DNA from: Phoebastria nigripes
Lineage: Eukaryota; Chordata; Aves; Procellariiformes; Diomedeidae
Length of the DNA: 64,000 nucleotides
Direction: 5' to 3'
NCBI GenBank assembly: GCA_035582835.1
Contig: JAYKAV010000300.1
Span: 75,675 to 139,674 of the forward strand
A program made the position numbers and the translations under genes. Every line of letters starts with the position of its first letter. The stretch's first letter is position 1. Under the pieces are notes generated by a model. The model did no database searches. It saw only the letters and a list, made by a program, of their open reading frames with translations, and was not told the DNA's origin. Positions 1 through 24,693 of the stretch are shown here, in pieces.

Positions 1-6470
<6,470 letters not shown>

Positions 6471-6647
6471 CTAGCCACAGCGGCTGCCCCTGGGAGTTGA
6501 AGAGGAGGCTCTCGCCCTCCCGCTGGTAGGAGGGAGACACGTAGAAGTCACTGCTAATGATGCGCTGCAGGTGGCTGTCCTGCCAGTGGAGATCACAGCC
6601 CTCGATTGCCCGGGTGAACACGGTTCGTCTGGGCCTGGCCAGTGAGT
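6471..6647 (-). CDS. ZSWIM5: ZSWIM5 coding exon (exon 6 by inference)
   Basis: A 177-base symmetric phase 1-1 exon with acceptor TTTGCAG and donor CTAG|GTGAGC. It encodes DSLARPRRTVFTRAIEG, then CDLHWQDSHLQRIISSDF, then YVSPSYQREGESLLFNSQ and GQPLWL. The RPRRTVFTRAIEG and HWQDSHLQRIISSD blocks are shared by ZSWIM5 and ZSWIM6; the SPSYQREGESLLFNSQGQPLWL part resembles recalled ZSWIM5 (ACQRESERLLFNSQGQPLWL) and not the ZSWIM6 version, and is one of the main reasons for the symbol chosen. Confidence 0.93.
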   Translation of the reverse strand, partial: THWPGPDEPCSPGQSRAVISTGRTATCSASLAVTSTCLPPTSGRARASSSTPRGSRCG

Positions 6648-9252
<2,605 letters not shown>

Positions 9253-9642
9253 TCATCACCGTCCATAAACTCATTTCAGCATAATGCACGGACCCAGGAG
9301 GGGGATTTAGACAGCTTTTAAATAAAAGTAAAACTCCTCTGTAATGAAGCTAAATTATAATCTCATGAGATGGGGGACAGTGGGGAGGAGGGAAGGAGAG
9401 TGCGGCTGTGTATGAATTTGTGAGTGCTTCTGTCTGCCAGGACAAATCTAGTGTTTGAACTACACATCAAAGCATGCTTAAAAACACCCTGGCAAGCTGC
9501 AGAGTCTGTATCTCCAAAGACTAACCTGATTTTGATCCTACCCACGTTCCAAGCGCTTTAAAGCCCGCTCCGAATGCTATTTCATCTGCCATTGTTCTTC
9601 AGGCCATTTGCATTCAACTATTTAAAAAGGAGATTTAGTGTA

Positions 9643-9682
9643 TTTTCTTCCCCCCCCTTTTTTTTTTTCCTTTTTCTTTTTT
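9643..9682 (+). repeat. Homopyrimidine tract
   Basis: Forty consecutive C/T bases: a C8 run, a T11 run and further T-rich blocks. Such a tract can form triplex DNA; no function is shown. Confidence 0.7.
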
Positions 9683-12415
9683 AATCCCCAGTAGCCCCCA
9701 GCCTGCACGAGGAACCAGCAGAGGAACCTGGAGCTTGGCTTGATGTCTCACAGGCAAGAGCCCTCCAAGGTGCAAGCCCTCCGGATCTCGCAAGCAGAGG
9801 TGTCTATCAGTAGGACACGCATGCTGACACCCTCCAGGTCAACCATGGGACCTCACAGGCCTGACGACGCTGTGTGCTGCGCAGGAGGCAGAACCAGGCC
9901 CAAGGACATCTGTAGTCATTAAGATCCAGCTCATCTTTTCATAAGACAGGGCTGATGCTGGTGCTGTTAACCGAGCCTTGCCGACTCTCCTGGGTCCCCC
10001 ACTGCTCTGAAAAGGGCTGCAGCAACCCAAGTAAGTGCAAAACCGTGAATTCTCCTTTAGCTAATTGCATTTCTGCCCAAATTTCCTTGCAAGGCTGCCA
10101 GGATGTAGCATGTCCCCTCCCTTGTGCCTGCCCCACGGGGTGGGATGGCTGCATGCTGGCACAGCTGCGGTGCATGGTGTCCCCGGGGATCCCCCCGGGC
10201 TGAGCAGCCCATGCTGCTCCTCTCTCTGCCCAGGTTGGATCCTGCCACCCGGGACAGCTCAGCCTCCCACAGAAACACCCTCCCCTGCCTCTCCTCCATG
10301 GGCCCATTGGAGACCTGGAGCACCTTCCTTCTCCACACCCAGCCAGCTGCTCTTCCCCAGCTCTCCATCACTCCCTGAGCCAAAATTCCCATCCCAAAGT
10401 GACAGCCAGCAGCAGGACAACATCACCCAACATGGCTCTGCTGCGTGGCGAGGGGATTCCTCCAGGCGCCCAAACCATCTCCCATGCTTGCCGTGTTTTG
10501 TGTGGCAGCTCCCCAGCTGCACAGCCGCCCCGTCGAGTCAGACAGCCCCGAGCGAGGCTGCGACTCCGACACAGGCAGCTGGAGCAGCCGGTCCCTCTTC
10601 CAGGCAGCATGAGGCAAAACCAGGCTGAGCAGCGATGTCCTGACTCCGGCTCCGCTCTGGTGTCTCCCCGCTCCTCTGAGTTATAGCTGAGCTTTGGTGG
10701 TGCTTTTGGGATGCATCTCCTGGCACCCNTCCTCTGCTAGGTGGGACTTGTGGACATTAATACGGCGTGGAGGCTGTGCATGTCTGGCTCCTAGGAGCAG
10801 CTTGACTCGGCAGGAGAGACGTCACGGCATCACAACGCAGACGGTGGCAGCAGCATCGCATCCAGGAACGGGCATGGGAAAAGCAACCACAGGCACTGAA
10901 GATCAGCAAATATTCAAAGCAGCCCTTGCCCGGTCCAGCTCCATCTGCATCTCAGCTCTGCTGCTCCCAGGAAACCCCACCAAAACCCCACTCCTTTCTG
11001 ATGAACAGGGCGGGAATAAGACTTCTGAGCTGCAACGTCAGCGCTTAATGCACGTGCAAGAGAAGAGCTGACTCCTTAGGGGCTTTCGGGGCCCATCCCT
11101 CCCAGAGTGGGTCCAGGCCACTCACTCCCAGGCTCCTGTAGGCTCCACGGGGGGTGCACAGACACAGCGTCTTCCAAAAAATCAGGTCTCAGCTCCAGAA
11201 AATGAGTCTTCCTTAAGGCACTGGTTACTGCCCCTCAGCTGAGCGGTAGCTGCCTGCTTGCTGCCCATCCTGAGGGCATGAAACTCCTCACCTCCTCAGG
11301 CGGGCAAGAGCCAAATCCTGCACTTGGTTCCTGGTGTTGGGCATCCCGGGGCTCCGACTGGTTTCAGGCATCCCCTTCCCACCAGCACAGCCGCCCGTTG
11401 TCACTGCCCCTCTTCACCCGCTCCGGAGCTGCTTATGCAAAAAGCAGCCTCTGGCCGTTTCGGCTCACGCCTCCAATGGCAAGCAGAGTGGCTCGGCTGA
11501 CAGGCGGTAACNAGCCTCGGTGCTCCGGTTCTGCCGCCCGCAGGAACGGGATGCACCCACTGGATTTTTGGCTCCCACAGCTCAGCTAAGATGCGATCCT
11601 CGGAAGCCTCGTGACTTCACAGCCTATTTTTGGGAGCCCTCTGAGGCATCCTTTGCCTGCCAAAACGCCATGCCCCTGGGCTATCGGGCAGAAGGGAAGA
11701 TGTGGCAGGGAGGTGGGGACAAGGAGGGAAGAGGGATTCACATCTGTCTCNGCCGCGATAGTTAACTGGGAGATGGAAAAGAGGGGTTTTCTGAGCCCTG
11801 TGGTCAAGTGACATCAGCTGACAGCACAAGTGACTTCTGTCCTGAGCCGAAATGCCGCGCCGGGTCAGACTCCGCGTCTGCTCACATGCTACAAAAACCT
11901 TCATCTGAACTTTCCGATAGCAGAAGGTTAAGCGGGGAACAAAGCGGCAGATCACGATTAAGCTAAGCCTCTAAACAAAAATGCTTTTTGATGACAGGGC
12001 TGGGTGCAGGGACGGGGGGGTTGGAGCCTTCCCAGCCCTGCGGTCCCAGCTGCCGGCCCCAGAGAGGACAGGCACTCCGATCCCGCGCCCAAGTTTCCAA
12101 ACCATCAAAGAAATTCTCCCGTTTCCCACAGGGTCGCTCCCCAGCTTAATCTGCTGAAATTCCCCACTGTAAACAAGTGGCCGAGATAAATAAACCCGTC
12201 TCCAGGCAGATTAAGGTCAGGCTGCACTTCAGCTGGTTTTTCGTCTATTTTTTGTAATTAGGCTTTAATCGTAAGTACTAATGCGCCAGGGCAAATACTC
12301 CCACGCCGCAGAGCTCTCCATCCAGCAGGTCTTTCCTTTGGCTCCCCAGCAGACGGGGCAATAGATGTTCAGTTGGCAGCACACGTGCAAGCAAACGATG
12401 CCCTTTTTATTTTAA

Positions 12416-12432
12416 TTTTTTTTTTTTTTTTT
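12416..12432 (+). repeat. T17 homopolymer
   Basis: Seventeen T in a row preceded by TTTAA, in intron 4. Simple low-complexity run; no target-site duplication evident. Confidence 0.7.
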
Positions 12433-14486
12433 AAACTCTGAAATCCTGCAAAATCCTTTACATTTTCCCCAGCATAAATCCACAATCTTCTTTAAGGCTG
12501 ATCTTCTTCCAATCCCACGCAAGTCTGTGATGCAGTCTTTGCTAAAATNGATGATTAATTATTAAACACATGCCTGAAATAATTTCCGCGAGGCCCGTTT
12601 TTCTCTTCCACGTGGCAGGGGAACGCGGTCTGCGCCGGGGCTTCCCGCAGCAGCTGGCACCAGGCCCCTCATCCCTCCCTTTGGCAGCAGCGGTAACACC
12701 GGGCAGCTTTGGCATCTGCAGCCCACGGGTGGTCAGACAACATGCCTTCACCACCCCACGTGCCCTGGCTACCGTTGCCTGCCCAGCGACGGTTTGGGAC
12801 ATCTCTCTGCGTTGCTGATGTTCGTCACCGGTGAACACCACCCACTCACTGCAGCTCTGGTACCTCCATGCCTGGACCCTTCCTTCAGAGGGATGCTCTG
12901 TTCCTACAGCAAACGCTGCCCAGGTCCAAATCCAAAAGGCTTCTGTAAGATGAGGGGAATAATCCCTGCTCTGAGTATAGTCCACGCCCATCCTGCCCTG
13001 GAGCCGTTTCTTGGACCACCACCGTGTCCTCTGCAGGGGCTTCTCTTCAGCATGGAGATGCCCAAATCCCTCCCACGTGACGTGCCTACGCCAGGCGAGC
13101 CGCTTGCTCTGACGTGCATTGGCTAGCACCACGTTTCACCTGCTTCATGCTGATCCAGCCTTGGTAGGGCCCTGACGTTCCCTAGCCACCTTGCCATCTG
13201 CCAATGGGGACGTGCTGTCGCCTCCTCCCACTCTGCCGACCAAAACTACGCGCACCGGCCTGGTCCTTGCACCATTAAGCCAGGACTGAAACCCAACCAC
13301 TCCCGCCTCGTGTGCAGGAAGGGAGGGAGGGCTCTCGGCTTGGATAGTAAGTTTGAAGTCTGGCCAAATAACCTGCAATTCTGGGCAAACTGCTTCCTGC
13401 ATCCAGGCCTGCCTAGACACCCACCCATCCACGTTTCACCAATGTGTTTGCTTTCTTCCATGCGTAACTTCTGGCTTGGTGGATTTGGCCACCTCTCCGG
13501 GATCCTTGCATATCCAACCATCTAGCTGCAGTATCCCAAAATCCTGGGAATATCTTCTTGGCAAGCAAGCACAGATGAGCTCTTCAGAGCTGGCGTGGTT
13601 ATTTCCATCTAGGGAACTTCACACAGAAGCGAGACATCCCACCCCTGCCTGGCCTTTGTCTGCACTGTTTGGCTAGGCTCTCTGGTCTCACAGCTGTGTT
13701 TGCATTTGTTGGGCACTTGGTACAAGGGTCTGTGACCCCAGCTGCAGTTTCAGGTACTCCAGACCCTGGACCACCCTCAACCTTCTTCCAGCTCTACAAC
13801 ATCCCTTTGGTCCCAGCCCGTGAGCCCTTGCCCTTACACAGCATCTCCCACTGGCAGGCTGCAGAGGAGCTTAAAATCACTCACCATGAAACTATGGCAC
13901 AAGTCAAACTATTCACTCAAGATCCCAGATGTCCAGGAGAGCCCAGAACTGCTGGCTTAACTCCACCACACAACCAACCTCCCTGGGCCCACGTCATCTA
14001 AATGTTTTATTCTAATGATATTACGGCGTCAGCCAGCTGAGCCGGTGTCTAAGGTGCTTAGCTAGAATTACCCAGAACTGCATTTCCCTTAAAGCCAGGC
14101 TCTGCGCTGGCCATCCTGCCCCCCTCACCCTGGAAACGTGCACCAGAGCATGCAGAAATCTGTTAGACAGGATGAGACTTGAGAACCTGCCTTTCCCCGC
14201 TCTGGATCACGGTTCCTCCAGGAATGGCACTTCCACGTCTCCAGGCTACGTCCAGCCCCTGGGGCTCACCAGCCTGCATCCTCCCTCACAAAGGCTTCAG
14301 GGCAGCACACGAAACACCAGGCTGCTGCAAGTATGGGACCAGCCACACTCTGCACACCTGTCAACCTTGACTCCTTTGCAGGAGAGGGGCTTGTTTAAGG
14401 TGTTGAACTGTACAGTTGGGGCCTGATCCAGCTGTCCCACCAGGATTTCCCCAGCAGTGGACAGAGCAAGCTCCTGGCATATCTCA

Positions 14487-15552
<1,066 letters not shown>

Positions 15553-15593
15553 TTATAGCAGCAGGGTCAGCAGTCCCACCAGCAAGAAGAAGT

Positions 15594-15633
15594 GGACCTA
15601 CCTCTATTTTATACGGACCCACCTCTATTTTAT
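15594..15633. repeat. Short tandem duplication, 21-bp period
   Basis: GGACCTACCTCTATTTTAT at 15594 recurs with one change at 15615 (GGACCCACCTCTATTTTAT). It sits 82-121 bases upstream, in transcript sense, of the exon 3 acceptor. Confidence 0.75.
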
Positions 15634-17460
15634 CAGCTCAGGTGAGGGAAAACCAACCAGGTTCCCAGGCAGTGAGCCCCAGCTGACAGCATCATGCTCT
15701 CCTTCCACGGCAGTGGCAGCAGCCATCAGGAGGGATCCCGACCACAGGGTTAATGCCTAGCTAGCCCTTCTCCCTCTGTGCCCCATATGAAGTGAGGCTG
15801 AGGAAGAGCAGGGACCTGCTTTCCTTCAAAGCCCGGGGGGAGCAGGCAGGACAGCGCCAGAGCCCAGAGCACTCCCTGGCTCCCAGGATCACCCGAGGTG
15901 TTCCTCCTCCTGCTCCACATCACTGGTTTGTTTAAGCATCAGTAAAGCTCCAATTCCTGCAAGCCCTTCCCCACATTAGGAACAGTCTAACAGAGGTACC
16001 ACTGCATGGGGGCTCCAGAGCCCCGGGTTAAATGCCTGGTCCTGCCCCTCATTTGCTTTAGGACAGGGGACAAGTCCCTGTGTATCAGTGTACCTGCCTG
16101 GGAGAGACCCTCTGCTGGAAAGAGCAAAGGATCAATAATCCTTCAAAGAGCAAACTGTGACCGGAGCAGGGCCTTTGGCAGGTGCACGTGTGTGTTCACA
16201 GGCTGTGTTTCATCTTCCAGGGAACAAAAAACCAAAAAAACCCACAAGTGCTTTAAACAACAGCTTGGATCCACCTCCCCTTGCCTTGCCCCTTTCAATT
16301 CCCATTTTTCCCCCCAGAGCGCTGCCCTACCTCCCAACAACGTCCCCGGCTGACAGCAGCACAGCTCCAGCAAGCAGCCAGGAGCAGAAAAGGGAACAGA
16401 AACTCAGCTTTTCATCTCCCCGCTTTTGAGCCCTGCTCTGTGGAAACCCCTCAGTGAAAACCAGTGCCACGGAGGGACCAGTGCAGCTGGAGGATGCTCC
16501 ACTCCACTTTGGTCTGCTTCTCCCATCTCGTCTCCCTCTCAAGCAAGGAAGGGGGTCAGCACGGGAAGATCAAGGTGCTGCACAGACAGCCAAGGGATGC
16601 TGTAGCTGACAATTTCCCAATTAAATCTTAACGATGTCTTCCCCACTCGACTGGGATCTGGTTGGGGAGCAGACATCACTTTCACGTGGAGAGAGCTCGG
16701 GATGCTGCACATGCCCCAGCCCCCTGCGCTGCTGAACCAGGAGCTCAAATGCAATTCATGAAAATCAAGCTCCAGGATTGAGTCTTCTCAGCAGGGCGAC
16801 TGTCTCGCTTGTAAGCAAGAGGACATCCACCTGAGGGGTTTTGCTCCTCCGGCAAAGGCTGAGAACACTCCTGACCTGCTAAGATACAGCTATTTGTATT
16901 TAATGTCCTTTACAAAATTCCTTTAATTTCTGCTAACAGTCGCTGCCTGAGAGCTATTCCAGCAAGCTCCAGGCACAGCCTGCACCGTGCTGAAGGGAGA
17001 GGAGGATGCTGCTCCCTCTGTAGAATAATTTATAGTCGACAGAACCACATAATTGGGATGGGAGCTGAAGCAGCAGAAAGGAAATCACAGCCCCTGGATG
17101 AGCACGAGGGCTTTCGCCTACAGCCCTGGGCNTGCCCTGATCCTGCTCCCCCGCCGCCGGTGGCCAAGCCCTGCCGTAAGCCATGAGGAACCACCACGCC
17201 AGGACCAGTCCATCCCGGCTGTCTCAGCTTTTCCATGCCTTTTCCTTCCCTCCCCCAACCCCATCCTTATCTTGCAGATAAAGAGCAGACAAGCCAGTGA
17301 TTATCCCCTATCAGGAACCGATGACTAATCTGTCTACCACGAGCACTTATCCAGCCCCATCGCCGAGGTATCCCAGACGCTTGCACTCTTAATATCCTTC
17401 TCCCCACCATCCCGCCTGCCGCTCCCAGCTGCAGCTATCCAGACCAGCCAGGTAGTCTTA

Positions 17461-17497
17461 GCTGCCTCTATAGGGTCACCTGGCTGCATCTATAGGG
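17461..17497. repeat. 15-base direct repeat, 22-bp period
   Basis: GCTGCCTCTATAGGG at 17461-17475 and GCTGCATCTATAGGG at 17483-17497, one mismatch. A small local duplication. Confidence 0.65.
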
Positions 17498-20400
17498 ACT
17501 GGGAGGGTGCGGATGCCTGGGGTGACCCATCCCACCTAAGCTCAGCCCATCCTTGCTCCCTCACCGAGGCCGCTGTGACAGATAAAGGTGGAGGAATCAG
17601 CAAGATGCAAAAAGTGGCTGCATTTTTGCGGGGTTCCCGGGGCTACCCTTGGCGCTCGCTGCTCACACATAGCATTAGCGATGCAAAGCCCAAGCAGCGA
17701 GGAAAGCAGCGCGCAGCTAAATAAAACCTCCTCCTCCCACGCAACACATTGAGCACTTCGCACGTTGGGGTTCGGGCCGCAGCCAAATTAGTAACGCGCC
17801 TCCCGCGCCTCCAAATAAAACCTGAATTTGCTTGTAAATGTATTTTGCTCTCCTATAAAAGATTCAGAGAGAGGGTTGTAATAGCAGATTCCCACATGTG
17901 CAATGCAACCCAGCAGATAACGGGCTGCCCAATTACACCAGGGAGCCAGATAAACATTTAAGAGCAAACAACGGGATTTGTGCAGGGTTTAAATATTAAT
18001 GGCAGGATTTGTCCACCTCCCCTTGCCAACGTTCACACCGTGGGGGCTTCGGCAGCGGCATGCCGTGACGCAGCTGATGAGTGATTCCATGTCTCGGCTC
18101 CAAAGGAGCAGGGAACGGCATGTAAAACAGCCCAGCGCCTGCGTAACACGTTTCTCATATAGCAGCATTCCTGCTCCAAAGAGCCCTGTTTCAGATGTGC
18201 TGGATCTTGGTCCTGCCGGATTCAGATTTAAGGAAACACCACAGCACATCTTGAGTGGAAAGAGGGTTTCACCAGCCCGTTTACACTGGCTGTAGAAACA
18301 AAGATAAAAATGCAATCCACCAAACGAGAAGCAGGACACCACCCCCACCCCCGTCGCTGTGGGCTCGGGGTTTAACTGTTTGACAGCCAAGCGAGGCTTC
18401 TCCAGGGGGATACAAAGACTGAGAACTAAGGACTGGAAAACCCTACAAATTAGAAAACAGAGTGAAGCCAGGCATGGAAAATTCAACACCTTGCTCAGAA
18501 ATTAGCTGCCCAACGTGAAGAAAATGAAAGCCGCTCCTGGACCAGAAAGCAGCAGGTTTCCAGGGCTGAGGAGGTGGTGGGACCTCGTGGCTCACGCCGA
18601 GGCATCTGCGCACCCCGGACCCAAGCTCATGAACCCAAGAAGGGGAGATACATCAGCCTGGCAGCATGGGAAGCACTCCCAGAGCGTCTCACGCAGAGCA
18701 GCAGTGGTGATACAAAGAAAAAGGGATAATTATTATTTTTAACCAGTGCCTGGAGCTGATAAACTGATGGTAAAAGCAACCCAGGGATGAAGGTGGCCGC
18801 CCTAGCACCTCCCTCACGGTCATCTCGGCCGACCGTGCCTGGTACCCGCTGGAGGCTCGGGGTCTGGCCGTGCTGGCCCTGGGGTCAGCAGTGCCGAGGA
18901 GGGCTCTGCCAGCCAGCCGAGCCACAGCCGCCCGGAGCAGGGCTGGCCATCGTGGTGGCGGTTCACAAGGGCCATCTCATGACTGCACGTGGTGGCGCTG
19001 CTGAACACCTCCAGGCTGCCTCACCGGCATCCGGAGAGAAAACAGACATGAAGGAACAGCTTGGGGCAGGGAGGACACGGACAAATAAACAAACAGCAGA
19101 AAACCTCGGAGAGAAAATAACCAGGCACCAGAAAGGAAATGAACTCTAACGAGGGACTAAAAATAGCAGCAAAGCAAGGAGTCAAGCTCTGCCATGGCTC
19201 CCGGTTTGTTTTCAAGGGGAGGCAGGTTGGATGGAGCCTCCAGGGCGGCCTGAAGATTCATACCCATCTGATAGTGATGGGGCAAGTGAAGCCAGACCAG
19301 CTCCCAGCACGATGGCCAGGAGGTCTCTGCTCCAGCNGGTACCAGTGTCGGGTCCGGCTGTCTTTGGAAGCCCCTTGTCAAGCACCGCACCTGCGCTCTG
19401 GGGTCATTCAGCAGCCCCAGCAGCTCTGCAAGACAAGGGGGAAGAGCCGGCGGCAGAGCTTTTCTCTCCAGCACTCAGGTGTGCTATTTTCCCTTAAATT
19501 CACATCAGCTCAGCAACCAGGAACACGAATCCCCTGGAGACCTGACCTTCTCCTCCTCCCCAGCGGGAAGGCAGAATTTCAAATAGATTTACCGGTGCTG
19601 CCCTCCAGACGCTGTCATGGGATGACCTGAAAGTTAAAGACCGCCTGCAGACTCCTCAAACATTAGCCCTGGCTCAGTGCGACAGGACAAGCAGGCAGGG
19701 ACTTCCCGCGTGGCCGACCTGGCAGCCGACTTGCTGTGCACAAGGAGCAAGACAGGCCAACAGGTGAAGGACAGTATTAGCCCAGGAGTTGAAGGAAGGG
19801 CTCAAGGTGGTCAAGAATACATCTGGGACAAAAGTCAGAAGATGAGGCAGAGGGTTCCTTATGGCTTTTGCATGAGCAGATCTGGTTTTCCCATGCCAAA
19901 GCCTGAGGGACTATTCCCACTAAAGAGTTTTCTGAAGGTCCTCTCCTCCAAGGAAGCTCCTGAGACCCTGCAGGACCACAGAGGCCTCTTGGTGATTCAC
20001 ACTGACTCTCTGCTGGCTTGTTCTTGGAGGGAGCTGTCCCTGCACTGCGAGACAGCAGAGGTTTTGTGGCTTTTCCCACTTCTGGCTGAGAAGAGCATCT
20101 CAAGCCTTTCGATAGCATTAGCTGAGCGCCACAGACACTGTGTCACCCACTGGCATTTCCGTGGGGCAGACAGACTACCCTGACCACGTCTCCTGGGCTG
20201 AGGGCGGCAGCTCTCCCTGCCATGTCCAAGTGCCGCTCAAGCAGGGCGAGTTACCGAGCTGCATACACTGGGCCTGCCAAAACCTCCTGCTCCTCACCCA
20301 TGGAAAGGGGAGACTTCACCGATGATGCACGAAGGATACCGCTAAGTCCCAAATCTTCTGGGCCCACAGGCACTCTCACTCTTCAGAGCTGCCTCTCCTG

Positions 20401-22619
20401 TCTTTAAGCTTCTAATTAAAGATTTTAATGACCACCATCTCTGTCCCGGCAGTGGTTTCCACCAGCCTCCTCCCCTTCCTTGGCCACAGACTGCTTTTGC
20501 CCTCAGGAAGAATCCAGCGTTTGCCTCCAAAGCCCAGGCATCCCAATCAGGCTCAAAGGATGTATCTGAGACAGCAGCTTTCCTCCTGTACACCCCACAC
20601 TGATCCTGTCTTCCTCTTAAAATAAATTCAAATCATTCCCTACAAGCATGAACCAAAACACAAGAGGAGATGAATGCCACCTCCCAAGTCTGNTGGTTGA
20701 CTTGGATCCTGCGCACTTGCTGCTGCTGGATGTTGGATCCACGCTGCGAGAGCAGGAAACCCAGCACTGCTGTCGGGACTCATTGGTGCTCTGAGTTCCT
20801 CCTCCTCTGTATTGCTTGCTTTTGCCCCCNAAATCTCCCTCTGCCTACAATTCTCATTTCAGCTCTTTTTCTCAGCCTTGCCATCTCCGATACCTCCTGG
20901 CCCTCTCTGCAATACCTTACCACACCAAAGCAATCGCTCTCTGTTCCTCATTCGCACCTCAGAAGGACATATTCTTCCCATGGTTCATGGTGGTAGAGCA
21001 TGGATCCCCCCAACGGCAAAGCTGCACCTATCCCTGGCACGTCCCACCACGGCTGGTGGCCCTAGGCCACTTTCTCAGCTTTCATTTCCCCAAGTCAGGC
21101 TGGCCCCGCAGCAAACCAACACAAGCCCTGGGCTGATGCTCTGGGAAGAGCGAAGGGAGCAGGGTGCCAAGGTGGCCACCGCCAGATGCTCCTCACTCTG
21201 TCGGAGGCCTGGCTGTTGGATCCAAGCTCTCCAGCTGCAGGTCCTGGCTGTCCCCAGCAGCCACCCCACCAGGAAAGGCCAAGCAGCCACAAGTCACATT
21301 TGCTGGCACAATGACAACCTTGCAGCATTGCTCCGTGCCGGACAGTCACACCCCTGACTTTGTCCCCAAGCAGGAACACACTCGGGGAGGGGACACAGCA
21401 GCACTGAAACCCACCCTGGTCTCCTCACTCCAGCTGCCACTTCAGATGCTGAGCGTGGAGGTGTCAGACACGTGAGACGCTCTCACTGTGAGCACGCTGC
21501 CCTTTGCAGCCAGCTATGAGAGCAGAAACGTGACCCACTTAAGCAGGCAGAGGTCAAGTGGGGAGCAGAGCAGCAGGCACACCTAGGCTCTCTGCTCGGA
21601 TTGAATCCTTCAAGAACACAGGAGCGCCTTGGCTGCGCTCCGAGACTCCATCATTACTGGATAGTTTGCATATCCTTCTAGGAAGGCAGCCGGGAAGATC
21701 GGCACGTGGTACACAGCCCGCGGCTACAGACTCCTGCAAGGAACAAAGCTCCGACGCCCCGAGACGAGCGCGCCAGACAATGGCCTGTAATTTTCTTTGC
21801 TGTTCAGGCTCTGCAGGGGGAGAAGGAGCAGCCCTGAAAGGCTTATTTTACAAAACCAGACGATCCCCTTGCACAAGGGGCATTCCCCAGTGAGCCCAGA
21901 GTGCTCCCGAGGTGCAGAATCAGCTCCGCCATGCCACGTGCTCACCATCAACACGGAAGAAGCACCCCTTTGGGTGACCCGAGGCAGGTGGGGAAGACCC
22001 GATGCTGATCTGAAGCTCAGCAGACGTCTCCTCAGAAGAAATAGCAGGGAAAAAAAAAGAAAGGATTTTTCTGGAGAGGCTGTTCTTGCTCCAAGGCATA
22101 ATAACCTCAGGTGTCCAGCGCACACACTGGGTTACTGTTTGGGCTGCAGAAGTTGCCAAAACCCAGCTTGGCCTCAACCCAGAGGTGAACGAAGGTGTGA
22201 CCCCAAGGGTCTGAACTAGACATGGCCAAGAAATGCACGCATAAGCCCATAAAGCTCTATGTAAAGCGTACCTTGAAGAATTTCAAATCCCAGGATCAGG
22301 GACTCTCTACGAATGCGTGAACTGCAGCTGGGAAGGGCAAGATGGGAGAAAAATTTGGATCCCCTTCAAATGGAGCCCCTGAATTGCTCTCACATAGGCA
22401 GCCCCACACATCTGCAGCCCTTCCTCGCCCTCGGCTCCTTGCTCAAGTAGCTCTGCAATGTAGTTGCACTGCGGCTGTGCTTCACTGGAAGGACAGGGAG
22501 GGCAAAGCTTGCAACACTGTCCAGGATCGAGAGCCGAAGCCCTGGACAACATCACTCTGAACTTGAATGTGAGGTTTTTTGAGCCTTCTTTTTCACAGGG
22601 TGTGACATCTATGAGTTTT

Positions 22620-22668
22620 AGATCATCTTAAGATAATCTTAGATCATCTTTAGATCATCTCATCATCT
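22620..22668. repeat. AGATCATCT cluster, roughly 10-11 bp period
   Basis: AGATCATCT at 22620, AGATAATCT at 22631, AGATCATCT at 22641, AGATCATCT at 22652, then CATCATCT at 22661. Starts are 9-11 bases apart. This is a short degenerate tandem repeat inside intron 2. Confidence 0.75.
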
Positions 22669-24078
22669 TAAGGCTGATCTGCATCCTTCCCAGGATGAGA
22701 CCGGGCTGTAGTCCTGCTTGCAGAGGCGTTCACTTGCTTGTGACCCCAGCTAGGCAGCCACGCGGGTGTCGAATAGGTGCCACCTTCTGCCNGGTAAGTC
22801 AACGTGTCTCTGTCAGTTCAAAATCACACTCTGGAGTGCGTGAATTTGCANGAGTCTGAAGGGACAGAGAATTTTTGCTTTGTTTTTTAAAACCACTTGT
22901 AAAAACAAGAGGCAGATATTGAACCGGAGCCAACATCTGTATCTTTGTAAGACTCTCAACCACCAGCCTTTTGCTGACTCTAGAGCAATAAATATTCAGG
23001 GCCTTAAAAGCTTTTCTTCATTCTGCTTAGGAGAAAGCAGCCTCAAACAATGGCCAAGAAGGGATCTTGCCCAACCTCAGCTTCAGTGGATCAGCTCAGG
23101 GAGGGAGCGGACCTCACCAGATTCTTGCAGTACCACAGCTCCTCATTCTTTTTTAATGCCAAAAAATGAGGAAACCTCCCCCCAGCCAGTAATTTAGAGC
23201 ACAACCACACATGCAGCAGATGTGGCCCAGCGGAGGAGACAAAAGCCTCTCCCAAGGTAGAAGCAGGAATGACCAGCTAGAGGGAGGGGAGGGGAAAATA
23301 TCTGAGATCAGAGCTGCCATCACCCCTATGGTGGAGGTGGACCCCTGGCCTCACCTCTACATGTGGATTCAACCAGTTCAGATCCTATTTTAGGCTGCAT
23401 ATGGGGCTTTTCATCTTCGGAGCACTTAACAGGCATGTGTTAATCCCCGCAACGCCCTTCCGTGGCAGNTAAGTGTTTATTATCTCCGCTCTACAGCTGG
23501 TGGGACAGGCGTGGTGAGGAGCGGCTCATTGTTGCAGACCCTGGGCAACCTCAGCTCCTGGGCTCCTTGGAAAGACACAGTGGGAGCACCTGGCTTGGGC
23601 TGATGAAGGGAGCCCCAGGGCAGCTCCCCAGGGAGCCTGGGCCACCTCCTGGGCCAGCGGGCAACTGGAGCAGGGCTGGGATGGGCACTGTTCCCCAGCT
23701 GGTGCTTTCTAGGGGAGGAAGTCAAAAGCATCTTCCAAATGCCCCAGGACACATCTCCGCTGTCTTTGTGCAGTAGGTCAGGACAGCGGTGCTCATTTAT
23801 TATGGGCAAATTAACGCCCATGGAGATTAAAGCTTTATCTCCCGCCGGCTCAGCCGCATCTGACTTAGCAACGTGCAGGGCTGGGCTGACACCGTGTCCC
23901 CGCACGCTGGAGGAGCCACGTCCCCACTGCACCTCCTGCTCCCCAGGGTCCCAGCACCACATCCTTCTGCGTTGGGGACTAAATGTGCTCCCTTCCTCCA
24001 CCCTTGGCTTCTCCATCCTACTTGGAGCTGTGCCTTGTGCACCGCCAGCCTGCCCGCTCTGCCTTTTCTTGCCTGTTA

Positions 24079-24693
<615 letters not shown>

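Noticed and set aside
12542..13132. 196-codon minus-strand open frame in intron 4
   Set aside because: No similarity to the host protein; it would interrupt the well-joined exon 4 to exon 5 frame.
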